Notes: a model not told the origin generated them from the sequence alone. A stretch of DNA of 64,000 bases from Enhygromyxa salina (GCF_000737335.2 NZ_JMCC02000037.1:1-64000); one strand, 5' to 3'. Numbered from the stretch's first letter, positions 12,501 through 19,329 are shown. Numbers and translations are program-made.

Positions 12501-14211
12501 CACCGCGGGCATGGCCGACGCGCTCCTGCAGGTGTGGGAGTCGGGCCAAGCCCTGCTCGGCGAGCAGTTTGGCCGGCTCGAGTTCGAGCCCACCGCGCGG
12601 GTGTCTCCGCTCGGTGACAACACGCTGTCCAAGGCTTGGCGCGAGGTCTTGCGCCGGCTTGGCCAGACCAAGGTCGCGCTGGTCACCGACACCAGCGAGC
12701 CAAGCGAGCTCATCGGGGCCCGCTGCCAGCTGCCGCCCATTCTCGTCGCGGGGCCGCGAGCCACCGCCGCTGGCGACGAGCAGCGTCCAATGCTCGAGTT
12801 CGCGCTGGCCCGGGCGCTGTACTACACGCGCCCCGAAGTGGTGATGGTCGCGGGCCTGAGCAGCCCTAGCTTCGCGACGATCACCTCCGCGATCCTGCTG
12901 GCCCTGCACCCCCGCCACAGCCAGCGCAAGCAGGCCGCCCGCAACGCCAGCGATCCGCTGAGCAAGCTCGGCCACGAGCTGGCCCGCAAGCTGCCGATCC
13001 GCGTGGCCCGGCAGATCGGTACGGCGTTCAAAGAGCACGAGCACGAGACCTTCGACAGTCGAATTCTGCGGACGTGGGCCCGTCGCGCGGGTGATCGGGT
13101 CGGTCTGCTCGTGTGCGGCGACATCGAGGCCGCGCTCGCGGTGCTTGGCGGCGACGGCCAGCAAGACCTCCGCGCGCGCGTAGAGGCCAACGCTGACATC
13201 CGCGCGCTGCTTGCCTTCGTCGTCAGCGGAGCCTACGCCGACGCGCGCCGCCAGCTTGGCTACGTGATCGATGGCGACGCGGCGCCCGGCGATCGGATCC
13301 CCTGCCCGCCGATCAACGTGGCACTCAGCGACGCCGTCGCCCGCGTGCCCACGCCCGTGGCTGCCGTAGATCGCCCCGTTCGTCGGTCGTCGCCCGCCAG
13401 CAAGAGCCAGGGCGCGCCACGTCAGGATTCGAGGCCACGCCAGGATTCGGGGCCACGCCCCGCGCTGCGGCCGACGCCTCGGCCGCGTCCGGCCGCGTCC
13501 CGGCCCGCGGAGGCAGCGCCTGTGCGAGCTGCCGTGGCTGGGACCCCACCACCGAGCCCTGCTGGGACTGGGACTGAGGCTGGGGCTGAGACTCCCCCGC
13601 CGCGCCAGCACAGCCAGGCCGCGCCAGCGCAGCCCGAGATCGCCGACGACCTCGTCGACGCGGAGGACTTCGCGGACATCGAGGCCCTCGCCAACATCGA
13701 CGACCTCGCGGATATCGAGGACCTCGCCGAAATCGACGACCTCGGGGACCTCGCGGACGACATCGCGGATGACCTCGCGGATCACATCGAGGACGTCGGG
13801 GAGCTCGCGGACAACATCGCAGATGTAGGGGAGCTCGCGGATCACATCGAGGACGTCGAGGAGCTCGCGGACGTCGGGGACCTCGCCAACATCGAACTCG
13901 CCGAGATCGACGACCTCGCGGACATCGACCTCGCCGAGCCGACCGAGGCCGCCGAACCGGCGGACCCAGACGATGCGCTCGAGCTGGTCGAGGTGCTCGA
14001 AGTGGCTGACCTGCCCGAGCCGGATGACGGCGACCAGCGCGAGCACGCCACGCCGGTCAAACCCGCACCCGCGCCACCCGACGCGGCCCAGCAGGCGGCC
14101 GAGCCCCTCGCGTTGTCCGACCACGAGTTCGCCGAGCTCGACGACGTCGAGCTCAATCTCGAAGGCGGCGACTTCGACGACGTCGAGCTCGACGACATCG
14201 AGCTCGAGTGA
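3520..14211 (+). CDS. Giant TPR-repeat protein (~3,560 residues) with acidic tail
   Basis: This is the largest gene here. I place the start at the ATG at 3520; an in-frame TTG lies two codons upstream. Almost the whole protein is degenerate TPR/half-TPR helices (patterns such as ALA-YE-P-N-A and LGDPERA), typical of a cytoplasmic protein-interaction scaffold. No signal peptide or membrane segment is visible. Around residues 1600-1750 the TPR array is broken by a Ser/Glu/Val-rich segment with recurring 'SRVEEI' motifs and a run of acidic residues. The last ~300 residues are Pro/Arg/Ala-rich and then strongly acidic, with degenerate DLADIEDLAEIDDL-type repeats. Very large TPR proteins are common in myxobacteria but mostly uncharacterised, so no function is assigned. 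The 559-residue gene follows after 134 bp on the same strand. Confidence 0.85.
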   Translation: MADLDSALPCPLPARADDDAEALEDYRAKLGDERAFARARRKLREIGDWSSMAKLLVEHAAAIAGEIDKHAKVAELASLAYELFAERVNDQEAANHALARVLLAQPENNQAYERLYLAYQGMDRHQELATLLRWRMAWARRAQPSLLAGLHYGYAELQRQHFHAIGEAVEHYEQALAHDPMLAEASDQLIDLHMSAGAWQRASRLMEAELSQLEAHPSYASDPGVAARIGELHLRLARIASDQHQDLAGAARHLQAAIKSTPQSLEALHAFGTLYLGSGKASDEGMAKASSIFLKAAQLARAAGDMQQSLKLLRRTLSLRPDHFDAGQMYAEVLAEQGHWMELDEHYRQVLTYVQPPARVNVLLRRAENLDQRLQRQEEARVCYEEAGRFQPADGEAWQALERLYRDSADWTALAALLEWRIDQLGDAIPTASLLEAAKVFHIELDDHERAALFYFKVLEREPFDAEAFEGYKEHFRRKQAWGALRDLVLYQIEQATDAARAGHPSPLDDNAFAQEFIELAEICERRLGDVDGAVDAWARMSQAYPHDPQPREQMSRIQKRTRMWDNMVRVQEAELARAQDPRKRFEIIKRLAQIYRDRQVNPQRAIELYSEMLYIAPEDLQATRALTALYDRAGDYNQVIALLRQQYEVARSDTERVSLLRRMAELWHHDLSAPAEAMWACEEILSLTGNDLEALHRLQLLAQESNDLELLVAALEREHKVTGKASGKAQLLRRLARVTESRLQDRDRAAHYWSRLLDLEPENLEVIDKMVAVYDSAGRFEELAELLGKAAAASKTPIIRQLDYLQRLGYLAESSLGDPELARSAYERVIKIRPDHRRSLDALANLYRIDEDYEGLTEILGKLREIADNEDESFEFAWEQAQLLSQADEPAEAAEVLAWIAHTLRPGDSNVNYALLEAHRLANSRHELIAHAELLLLGTSDPDQRIYLFGLVVSAWQALEDKRAAMRVTERRLREFPADPEGHAQLAELQEELGEFEHALRSLAAKLELVAHDPDQQIATLRRMAEIADLGIGDRIRALELLRRASGIDPTDPELRDHIEQFAEAHGTWKELLEIDELRINRLAEMGDIAGQLDICTEASRIAEDHLSDSDRAFAWARRGYFIARQQQLDFDQGFRRLRKLAEAYGLWTLLLEVTERELERKTFADEFELVERMIGSAEIAENELGDPRRAVGYLQRSLQISPDDEEVSRRLQNIAESHELWDALLALAEHRLEHADGSLGRFDAYCAISRIHERKLDDPRAAFATLRRAWKDLRGREVTLADEALDMAINLAEGNKLWRELAEHYAELAHDMAAQDNRLEAVDALAEAARIVDERLDDPISSMRVLLRGVTMDREGDVLLPRLRELAARVDADAANGAHDGVKVGALVELRAMTLLYADARTDAERIALLIQRAELRERRLDDGTGALGEWLRVLTLDGLDLHAREQAERLAAHYGLWHCFTLIPAWELEQATDNASQAQLLTELADLYENMLGRSEYALRARLEAWRRGPTLPPREGPLGQPHTDLWRLAGAVGSYAGPALPNDPMLMPVVPTPELADRKLWARARLDPQHLTPPGGSDSAKAIVAEYEDPHSAGAPDELTAVAPMGSEESKVMEVSRVEEIPSGESVVQELSRVELIDNLQTNSVHSPNSVITIDSVISEVSQIIEISRVEEISSISSIATNPAASLARASEHSVVELIDDLEEFEEIEEFDEFDGVETGVRDIQEVSSADLESASVSGEIGNFADPRKAHREARKGSIPGKLDPALDPATERFGSKTIPLPKPLANQAQAGRPAFDVAHDNGFDLAQGLPKLPAISGPVLPRRPKVASAWEELALAYAELPTANKLEKLEVHLACSRLWEEGAELVERAFVCHERALLLIPEEPQSVASLEALATRHGARPRLLRAWEQLLNEAALPEHVVSLNLRIAAFHEFTDALEPAEARYRAVLAVNPAHVGALEKLLVIYEQLERRGDYIEAYADLLNAERRELDDAERVARTMHLAVLYEETGRGDDALELLRFLARDFPERSEVPASVAALLLRREEWPQAIDALRTTNESLFDPDAQADNLATIAEVYSERLALPDRAIDAWIDYRELRPEDERPLIELQRLYLETTRWNKLLPILDARLERVTNSTTIDDAARQAARVKLLVVKARALQEGLGDEIAATKTLEQLTVEAPEDDEVALGLSRLYRRTDRFEAGVTLLRERVERLHAELAEPQADGHGPARQRIRNLSLTLARVLHEEGKRHAAALELISRALELSPNDHELIALRTKLARALNDHAMLVDGLERLGEPDGVLEAADIARRRLAQPERAEAAYRRILADAKRETANEHGRGPEHVAAWATRLTRAIEGLVRVRIDAGDLDGATAFMDEQLSELSGDNIRARLLTEIGRITYRTTGDVPAARARFEAALEANPDHAEARLGLGELLLDSGALAEAEKQLESAVEALTLVRDQTHLVEGLLLLARVLEASDRGGEAYRRLTTALRHDGDDLAIRLAVVRNRMAAKRHRDVLTAVDQLDQRLEAREQELAQPLVLSPRDAKLAAEIHAIGGECELESKGGDQAEARLQRALEFDPRNHRALAAIIPCASDRGDVILAAQYASRLAEVIEDPFARGSAWVDAGMLYYNAAQMVVDGEVSETEGGRELTDSERRSRIAELEREAFENVRMGLVLVSDSPTPVLDRAQLEVAFRAAAPHDPSLALRCLERLLLRESTDEQRLELLLEGVRVALMGATAAEPDPDPELDANANADQPADAAASLAVANDYADRAVELAPMSSAAVLAKAEVLEAAGRTDELQPLVSGFLLRASEAREQADASNRQESEEDLAARVTLLIRLGALQFEAAPAEAAASLEDAARLATKLSKAGHAHGQVEFGIVHRKQLARLYERLAEAGKVTSDHKVISNHHGLLALDPTYLPSLRALARSRVAATQLQRARALYSVIALLDPSDDEAKQFISAHAEVLGPDTHELDVTSVTGELHTHAGTAGMADALLQVWESGQALLGEQFGRLEFEPTARVSPLGDNTLSKAWREVLRRLGQTKVALVTDTSEPSELIGARCQLPPILVAGPRATAAGDEQRPMLEFALARALYYTRPEVVMVAGLSSPSFATITSAILLALHPRHSQRKQAARNASDPLSKLGHELARKLPIRVARQIGTAFKEHEHETFDSRILRTWARRAGDRVGLLVCGDIEAALAVLGGDGQQDLRARVEANADIRALLAFVVSGAYADARRQLGYVIDGDAAPGDRIPCPPINVALSDAVARVPTPVAAVDRPVRRSSPASKSQGAPRQDSRPRQDSGPRPALRPTPRPRPAASRPAEAAPVRAAVAGTPPPSPAGTGTEAGAETPPPRQHSQAAPAQPEIADDLVDAEDFADIEALANIDDLADIEDLAEIDDLGDLADDIADDLADHIEDVGELADNIADVGELADHIEDVEELADVGDLANIELAEIDDLADIDLAEPTEAAEPADPDDALELVEVLEVADLPEPDDGDQREHATPVKPAPAPPDAAQQAAEPLALSDHEFAELDDVELNLEGGDFDDVELDDIELE

Positions 14212-14297
14212 GGCTGTTTGAGGCCCTCGCGTCCGTGTTATGACTGCGGCGAGTCGTTCTGGCATGGGCCAGGGCGCACCGCCAAGACCATGCTCGA

Positions 14298-14324
14298 GAA
14301 CACGCCGAACACGCCGAACACGCC
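14298..14324 (+). repeat. 9-bp tandem repeat x3 between two genes
   Basis: Three perfect copies of gaacacgcc lie in the 134-bp gap between the giant TPR gene and the next gene. They could be a microsatellite or a protein-binding array; nothing else in the gap indicates which. Confidence 0.6.
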
Positions 14325-14345
14325 CGCGGATCGACGAGGCGCCCC

Positions 14346-16025
14346 ATGAGCGTCTGGACCGACGGCAAGGTCGACGTCGTGGTGGGCCCTGCAGGCCTGA
14401 GCATCCACCGCGGCGACGACATACAGCTGGTCATCGCGACCGAGCAGCTTGGCGGACCGCTCCCGGCCAAGAAGGGCAAAGCCGCGCTCGTCCGCGCGCG
14501 GCCGCTCGCCGTCGAACCGGCGCTCTCCACCGCGTTCACGATCAGCGCGGATCGCAAGCTGGTCCGCACCGCGCTCGGCCCCAAGCGCAGCAGCGTCAAG
14601 TTCCCGTGGGACATCAGCGCGCTCGCGTCGGCCGACGGTCAGCGCGTGTTCGCAGCCTACGTGACCGGCACCAAGGCCCGCGCGCTGACCTCGATCGTGC
14701 TTGGCAGCCCGCCCGCGGATCCCAAGGGCAAGTGGGAGCGCGAGTACGAGAGCGACAAGCCGCAGAAGGTCGAGTGGCCCGACGAGCTGCTGTGGGAGAA
14801 GGCCCCGTGGAGTCGCAAGACCCGCTGGACGACCGATCCCGACCTGCTCTCGATCAACGCCAACGCCCACGCCTACACGGTCTACGACGCCGCCAGCGCG
14901 GTCGTTGGGGTGCTGCGGCGGCCGGGGCCCAAGCAGGACCCCGAGGGCTTCGCCTGCGTCCTGCGAGCGCCGCAAGAGAAGGGCACGACGATGGCCGCGA
15001 CCGCGACCGCGCGCGGGGTGTTGGTGGCGGTCTGCAAGCCCGACGCGAGCGCGGCGATCTGCGAGTTCAGCGACGACGGCAAGCTGATCGCCCACCGTAC
15101 CTTCGCGGCCAAGAAGATCGGGCCGATCGCCATCGCTGGCCCGAACGTGTTCGCGCTGTTCGAGGATCGCAAGCTGGTCGTGCTCGACCACGAGCTCGAG
15201 CCGCACACCGAGCTCGAGCTCTCGCCGGGGCTCGCGGGCGCGCAGGTGCATCTGCGACCCACCGCCGACGGCTTGGCGTTCCTGCTCGCGGGCGGGGAAA
15301 AGATCGTGCGCGGCACCGCCAAGTCGGCGCGGTCGTGGACGATCAGCGAATTCGATCTCTCGCGGGTCCCCGCCCCTGGTGCGGCCCACAAAGCCGAGAT
15401 CCCAGAGGCCGAGATCGCGCCGCCCCCCGAGCCAGTCGGGGCTGACGGCAAGCCCGTCGACGACGGCTCGCGGATCATCACCCAAGCGCCGCGCCTGAGC
15501 CTCAACCCCAACCAACCCAACGACGCGTGGGCGTTCACCACCGCTGGGCCGTTCGAGATCGCCCTCAATGCCGTCAGCGTTGGCGGGCCAGCCGAGACCG
15601 GGCTCTACGTCGAGGTCTCTGGTGATGCGCTCGACAAGGGGCTGATCGAGCCCGAGTCGGTGGCGATCGAGGGCGAGAACGAGGGCCAGGCCAAGTTTCA
15701 GCGCAAGGGCAAGCGCTTCTTGGCGCAGCTGCCTGACTTTCGCGTGCCGGCCGGCATCGAGCCGGTTAAGGACAAGAAGGTTAAGCCGAAGGATCGCTTT
15801 CTCGAGAACCCCGAGGATACGTTCTTGACGATCCGCTTGGTCGGCAAGGCCAGCAAGGACGGGGCCGGGGAGCTGGCGTTTGTGCGGGTTGGGTTCGAGG
15901 GCACCGAAGAGGGCTCATTGATGCGGGGCCGGCCAGTCACGGTTGGGCCTGATGTGGTCTATCCGCCGCCGAAGCCGCCTGAGCCCGAGCCCGAGCCCGA
16001 GCCGCCAGCCGAGGCGACGAAGTAG
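14346..16025 (+). CDS. Hypothetical protein with Pro/Glu-rich C-terminus
   Basis: The 559-residue protein is not recognised. It begins at ATG 14346, 134 bp after the giant TPR gene, and may be co-transcribed with it. There is no signal peptide. The first ~350 residues read as alternating short beta strands (VVVGPAGLSIH, GVLVAVCKPD, NVFALFEDRKLVVLD), compatible with a beta-propeller-like or repeated beta fold. Residues ~380-540 form a second beta-rich part, and the end is a PEPEPEPE tail. The tail and absence of export signals suggest a cytoplasmic or moonlighting surface-exposed scaffold partner. This is inference from composition only. Confidence 0.7.
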   Translation: MSVWTDGKVDVVVGPAGLSIHRGDDIQLVIATEQLGGPLPAKKGKAALVRARPLAVEPALSTAFTISADRKLVRTALGPKRSSVKFPWDISALASADGQRVFAAYVTGTKARALTSIVLGSPPADPKGKWEREYESDKPQKVEWPDELLWEKAPWSRKTRWTTDPDLLSINANAHAYTVYDAASAVVGVLRRPGPKQDPEGFACVLRAPQEKGTTMAATATARGVLVAVCKPDASAAICEFSDDGKLIAHRTFAAKKIGPIAIAGPNVFALFEDRKLVVLDHELEPHTELELSPGLAGAQVHLRPTADGLAFLLAGGEKIVRGTAKSARSWTISEFDLSRVPAPGAAHKAEIPEAEIAPPPEPVGADGKPVDDGSRIITQAPRLSLNPNQPNDAWAFTTAGPFEIALNAVSVGGPAETGLYVEVSGDALDKGLIEPESVAIEGENEGQAKFQRKGKRFLAQLPDFRVPAGIEPVKDKKVKPKDRFLENPEDTFLTIRLVGKASKDGAGELAFVRVGFEGTEEGSLMRGRPVTVGPDVVYPPPKPPEPEPEPEPPAEATK

Positions 16026-16045
16026 TTCGCCGCTCCGCCTGTGTC

Positions 16046-16258
16046 TCGACTTCGCGGCGTGAAGACCCGACTCTGAACGGGCCGTGATGGTCGAGCCGTG
16101 CCTTGGGCTCACAAAGCTGCGCAAGTTCGGGGCGACAGCGTGCCGAACGGGTCTGTCTGGCAGCTGACCCGTCCGTGATGCGCCTCGTCGACCAACAAGC
16201 ACGCCGAGCGCGATTATTGCGCGACCCCGCGACCCCGCATCGGATGTCCTTCCATGGT
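16046..16258 (+). mobile_element. IS91-type element tail (remnant), copy A
   Basis: About 210 bp are shared with 19370-19598 (same strand) and with 32048-32300 (opposite strand). In the third copy this DNA lies at the very end of, and just beyond, an IS91-type transposase reading frame (tail LRGVNDPTQTRP). Here the same reading gives LRGVKTRL-stop. The segment ends near catcggatgtccttccatgg, directly against an IS110 fragment. No transposase body remains. Confidence 0.65.
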
Positions 16259-16263
16259 GCGGG

Positions 16264-16578
16264 TCAAAGGGAAATCTTCGTCCTGGGGAATGAGGCAATG
16301 TGCGCGGCCTGAGTCATGATCGCACGTAGCTCGCCCGACCCCTCTTTGGTGATGTGACCGATCCTTGTAGGACCACCGCTTTGGCTGACTGTCGGTACCA
16401 GGCCTGCATACGCAGCGAGCTTGCGTGCGCTCGGGAAGCGAGTGATATCACCGACCGCCGCATAATAGATGTTTGCGGACACGAGTTCGCCGACGCCGGG
16501 TATTGTTCGCAATCGTGGGATGACGTCGATGTCTTTGATCAGCATGGCGCCCGCCGACAGCTTCGCCGCCGCGCCCAA
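16264..16578 (-). pseudogene. IS110-family transposase, C-terminal fragment
   Basis: The reading frame contains PGVGELVSANIY, ARKLAAYAGLVPTVSQSG and GHITKEGSGELRAI. This is the conserved C-terminal (transposase_20) domain of IS110/IS116 enzymes. It is closely similar to the longer copy at 30716-31762. The N-terminal DEDD catalytic half is absent. One edge abuts the IS91-type tail and the other runs into a decayed gene fragment on the plus strand. Confidence 0.85.
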
Positions 16579-16760
16579 GGTCGCGCCCGTGTTCGCGGTC
16601 GAGAAGCTGGTCTACGTCGGCAACGGGCGTACTGCTAGGAGCTGCGACACTGCTCAGTGCCGGACATGACCCGGAGCGGACTTAGGGCGTGCGGCACTAG
16701 GTGCGCTGGCTCATCCACGGCGGCGAGCTGGGCAGCGTGTGGGCCCGCGACCCGAGCCCA
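16548..16760 (+). pseudogene. Decayed paralogue of the membrane protein gene at 54716
   Basis: Two plus-strand pieces match the small membrane protein at 54716-55132. The first reads ADSFAAAPKVAPVFAVEK followed by LVYVGN (intact gene: ADSFEAAPRVALVFAIEK, LFYVGN). The second, at ~16701-16755, reads RWLIHGGELGSVWARDP (intact: CWLTIHGGELGEVWSRDP). About 75 bp of unrelated DNA split them. The 5' part is replaced by the IS110 fragment, and the 3' end does not continue the homology. It is a broken second copy, not a functional gene. Confidence 0.75.
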
Positions 16761-16871
16761 ACGGTGGCCAGACTCGGCCGATCGCCTCCCGCTCGTTGGC
16801 GATCTCGGCGCTTGCCACGACGACAGAGATAAAGATGTAGGGATAATCCCTCATTGACAACAGAGGCAGCG

Positions 16872-16938
16872 GCGCCTGGCATGAATACTGTTTCCAGTGG
16901 TCATATTCGCGCCCCGGGTGGCACTGATTGCCAGGCGC
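16872..16938. repeat. 10-bp inverted repeat with 47-bp spacer
   Basis: The arms gcgcctggca (16872-16881) and tgccaggcgc (16929-16938) are perfect reverse complements in an otherwise gene-free stretch. It may be a short REP-like or MITE remnant, or a regulatory structure upstream of the Cys-rich lipoprotein gene. Confidence 0.55.
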
Positions 16939-16966
16939 GATAGGCTGCCGGTTCACGAAAGTGCGA

Positions 16967-16988
16967 TGAGTGGCACCTGAGTGGCACC
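16967..16988 (+). promoter_or_regulatory. 11-bp direct repeat upstream of the Cys-rich lipoprotein
   Basis: Two perfect tandem copies of tgagtggcacc lie about 130 bp upstream of the start at 17115. The 11-bp period is one helical turn, which would suit a pair of protein-binding sites. The regulator is unknown. Confidence 0.4.
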
Positions 16989-17079
16989 TGGAGGGCACGT
17001 TGGCGACAAGCGCCGTCATCTTGACTGCACGGGGGCTTGGCTCATTCGCGATGTAGAAAAATGTACGCAAAGTTAACTG

Positions 17080-17111
17080 TTGTCTTTTAGTAGACACTTG
17101 CCTAGAGTGTC
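17080..17111 (+). promoter_or_regulatory. Candidate promoter with overlapping palindromic operator
   Basis: TTGTCT (17080-17085) and TAGAGT (17103-17108) are spaced 17 bp apart in the only AT-rich patch nearby. A perfect inverted repeat GACACT-N7-AGTGTC (17093-17111) overlaps the -10 box. The ATG is at 17115, so transcription from this promoter would give an essentially leaderless mRNA. Boxes match the housekeeping consensus only partly. Confidence 0.35.
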
Positions 17112-17114
17112 CGC

Positions 17115-18209
17115 ATGAAAATCGCACCGTACCGCAACATCAGGATTGGGACATTGACCCGCCCATTCTCTGCGACGCATCTCATGGTTGGTCTCATGGT
17201 CGCCCTCGGGACCAGTTGCATGGTCGACGACACCGACCCGATGACCTCCGAGCCGCTGCTCGAAGAGTATGAGGAGATCGGCGAGATCCAGCAGCCCGAG
17301 GCGCCGCTCCCCGAGAATCACGAAGGTGAGAGCTGCACCTACGACGCGCACTGCCCGGTCGACGCGCCTGCGTGCGTCGACAGCCAGTGCTGGGACGGCA
17401 GCGACGGCGATCCCTGCGACTACAACTCGGACTGCGCGAACTCTGGCAACCGCTGCTTCGCGGGCACCTGTTGGGATGGGGGTGTGGGTGACCCTTGCAC
17501 CTACGATTCGCATTGTAACGTCTCGGCGCCCTTTTGCTCGGACGGTGCGTGCTCGGCCGGCGAGGCCGGGGATGACTGTGTCTACAACAGTGACTGCTCG
17601 ATGGCCGCGCCGGTCTGCTTCGCCGGCGAGTGCTCGGCCGGCGGGGTTGGGGATGCTTGCAGCTCTGACAGCCACTGTGGCGAGTCTTCCCCCTACTGCT
17701 CGGGCGGCCTGTGTTCGGCGGGCGATGTCGGAGACGCGTGCCTCTACAACAGCGATTGCTCACCGGCGGCAGCCTACTGCTCGCTCGGGGAGTGCTCGGC
17801 CGGCGCCGAGGGTGACGCCTGCGAGGGGTGGGGCGACTGCTCGCCAGCGGCGTCGTTGTGCGTGATCGGGGACGTCTGCTCGCCCGGCGACGTCGGGGAC
17901 GTGTGTGGCTATGACGGCGACTGCGGGAGCGCGCCGTTTTGCTCGCTGGGTGCGTGCTCACTCGGTGAGGCCGGTGACGCGTGCGCGTACGATACGGACT
18001 GCTCCATGAGCGCGCCGCTGTGCTCGCTAGCCAAGTGCTCGGCGGGCCAGGTTGGAGACCCGTGTGACTATGACACGGACTGCTCGGAGGCTGCTCCGTA
18101 CTGCTCGGATCTCAACGACAAGTGTCAGACTGGTGAGGCGGGCTCGCCCTGCTCGCTCAACGCGGACTGCATCAACGGCTGCCACTTTGGTCTGCAGGAG
18201 TGCGTCTGA
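17115..18209 (+). CDS. Cysteine-rich (Dickkopf-like) repeat lipoprotein
   Basis: The 364-residue exported protein has an N-terminal hydrophobic segment (HLMVGLMVALGTSC). Its cysteine around residue 35 is the likely lipidation site, although the lipobox is weak. After an acidic stretch it is built from about eleven ~26-residue repeats of the form C-x-YD-x-DCS-x2-AP-x-CS-x2-CSAG-x2-GD. They resemble the Dickkopf N-terminal cysteine-rich pattern found in many myxobacterial surface proteins, and each repeat has four cysteines, presumably disulfide-bonded outside the cell. No enzymatic domain is seen. A candidate promoter with a palindrome lies immediately upstream. Neighbours are mobile-element scars, so this looks like a stand-alone gene. 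Confidence 0.85.
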   Translation: MKIAPYRNIRIGTLTRPFSATHLMVGLMVALGTSCMVDDTDPMTSEPLLEEYEEIGEIQQPEAPLPENHEGESCTYDAHCPVDAPACVDSQCWDGSDGDPCDYNSDCANSGNRCFAGTCWDGGVGDPCTYDSHCNVSAPFCSDGACSAGEAGDDCVYNSDCSMAAPVCFAGECSAGGVGDACSSDSHCGESSPYCSGGLCSAGDVGDACLYNSDCSPAAAYCSLGECSAGAEGDACEGWGDCSPAASLCVIGDVCSPGDVGDVCGYDGDCGSAPFCSLGACSLGEAGDACAYDTDCSMSAPLCSLAKCSAGQVGDPCDYDTDCSEAAPYCSDLNDKCQTGEAGSPCSLNADCINGCHFGLQECV

Positions 18210-18262
18210 GCTTGGGTCGGAACCTGGTGACTCGCGTGTGAATCAAATCGGGCTGGCTCGAG

Positions 18263-18344
18263 CGGGCTGGCTCGAGCCAGCCAGCCCGAGATACCCAGAA
18301 GAGGTCCGGCGGGGCGGCTTCGCAGCGACGCCGTCCCGCCGGAC
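18263..18344. repeat. Two adjacent strong hairpins after the lipoprotein gene
   Basis: The first hairpin has arms cgggctggct / agccagcccg (18263-18272, 18279-18288). The second has 14-bp arms with one mismatch (18304-18317, 18331-18344). They lie between the Cys-rich lipoprotein stop and a truncated RAYT-type transposase. They could terminate transcription or be REP-type palindromes associated with that transposase. Confidence 0.6.
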
Positions 18345-18555
18345 CACACAGTGTCGAAGCGGCCACGATGAGCGTTGATGCCGCGGGTAAGCAAGCTGTT
18401 GAACAACCGCTTCCAGGCGACCAGGTCGCCGCGTGGGTCCGTGAGGTCGACGTGGTAGCGGTTCGACATCATGACGGCGGCGTGGACCTGGATGCCGTAC
18501 TTGTTGGCGTTATACGCACGGCAGTAGCCGATGAAGTTGTTGAACTCCTCCGGCA
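18338..18555 (-). pseudogene. REP-associated/IS200-like (Y1) transposase fragment
   Basis: The minus strand reads FNNFIGYCRAYNANKYGI, then HAAVMMSNRYHVDLTDPRG, then LFNSLLTRGINAHRG. The MSNxYHxxLxxP core is the hallmark of Y1 transposases of the RAYT type; the usual His pair is partly altered (NRYH). Coding similarity stops at the second hairpin (18304-18344). There is no start codon or catalytic N-terminus, so it is a remnant. Confidence 0.7.
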
Positions 18556-18579
18556 GCGACCGGGGGCCTGGACGCTAGT

Positions 18580-19329
18580 ATGATCACCTCGATGTCCGAC
18601 CTTGTCTCCACCATTGCCGCGCTGTCCGACGAAGACGCCGCAGGAATCGAGGCCACCCTCACGGCGCGAACCGAGGGCGTGCGAGGGCTCGCTCCTCCGA
18701 TCTTCGACCTGATGTACACGCGCCCGCTCCTCGCGTTTCGGGGCCTCGTCGTCATCACACGGCGACCACAACCCACCAACCGGGTGGACAAAGAGCTGTG
18801 GCTCCGAGCTCACAACAATGTGTGCTACCTGGCCAACTTTCACGGGGAGCCCGAGGAACGACAAGCGGTCGTCGAGCGGGCGCTGCGGGTCGCTTCGGAG
18901 AACCTCGCCATCTATCACAACGCCGCCTGCGTGCTCTGCAAGCTCGGGCAGCCCGAGCAAGCCCTCGACGCTATCGAGCAGGGGATCGGTCTGGGTCTCG
19001 ATGACGCCGCAGTCCAGGCGATGAAAGACGACACCGACCTCGACCTCATCCGTCACACAGAAGCGTTCGCGGCCCTGGTCGGAGAGCGCGTGCAGTTCGA
19101 GCTGCCAGGCTGGGCACCGGAGTGGACCTCCCGAGAATTCAAACAGTTCCAAGAGTTCGTCCGGACGATGCTGCCCGACCCCGACATGTCAGACTTTGCT
19201 AGCGGTAGGATCCGGTGTTGTGGCCGCGAGTGTGACATGATCGGACTGGCCAAGCAGTGCCATGGGCGCAATGAGTCCGAGTGGGGCGATCTCATTCTGG
19301 AGCACGTCCGCGAGCTGGTCCGAAAATGA
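18580..19329 (+). CDS. TPR-containing hypothetical protein
   Basis: The 249-residue soluble protein starts at ATG 18580, or alternatively at the ATG at 18592. Residues ~85-135 include a recognisable TPR pair (NNVCYLANFHGEPEERQAVV and YHNAACVLCKLGQPEQALDA). The N-terminal part is helical with no signal peptide. The C-terminal ~60 residues hold four cysteines (CCGREC and KQC), which may bind a metal. Function is unknown. It sits alone between a RAYT fragment and an IS91-type tail, so it may belong to accessory DNA. Confidence 0.75.
   Translation: MITSMSDLVSTIAALSDEDAAGIEATLTARTEGVRGLAPPIFDLMYTRPLLAFRGLVVITRRPQPTNRVDKELWLRAHNNVCYLANFHGEPEERQAVVERALRVASENLAIYHNAACVLCKLGQPEQALDAIEQGIGLGLDDAAVQAMKDDTDLDLIRHTEAFAALVGERVQFELPGWAPEWTSREFKQFQEFVRTMLPDPDMSDFASGRIRCCGRECDMIGLAKQCHGRNESEWGDLILEHVRELVRK

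Noticed and set aside
8587..14265. Open frame of 1,892 codons on the minus strand opposite the giant TPR gene
   Set aside because: It mirrors the TPR coding frame and has no recognisable domain or coding signature of its own.
16711..17127. 138-codon frame on the minus strand upstream of the Cys-rich lipoprotein
   Set aside because: It contains one hydrophobic run (YIFISVVVASAEIA) but overlaps inverted and direct repeats and the candidate promoter, with no domain similarity.
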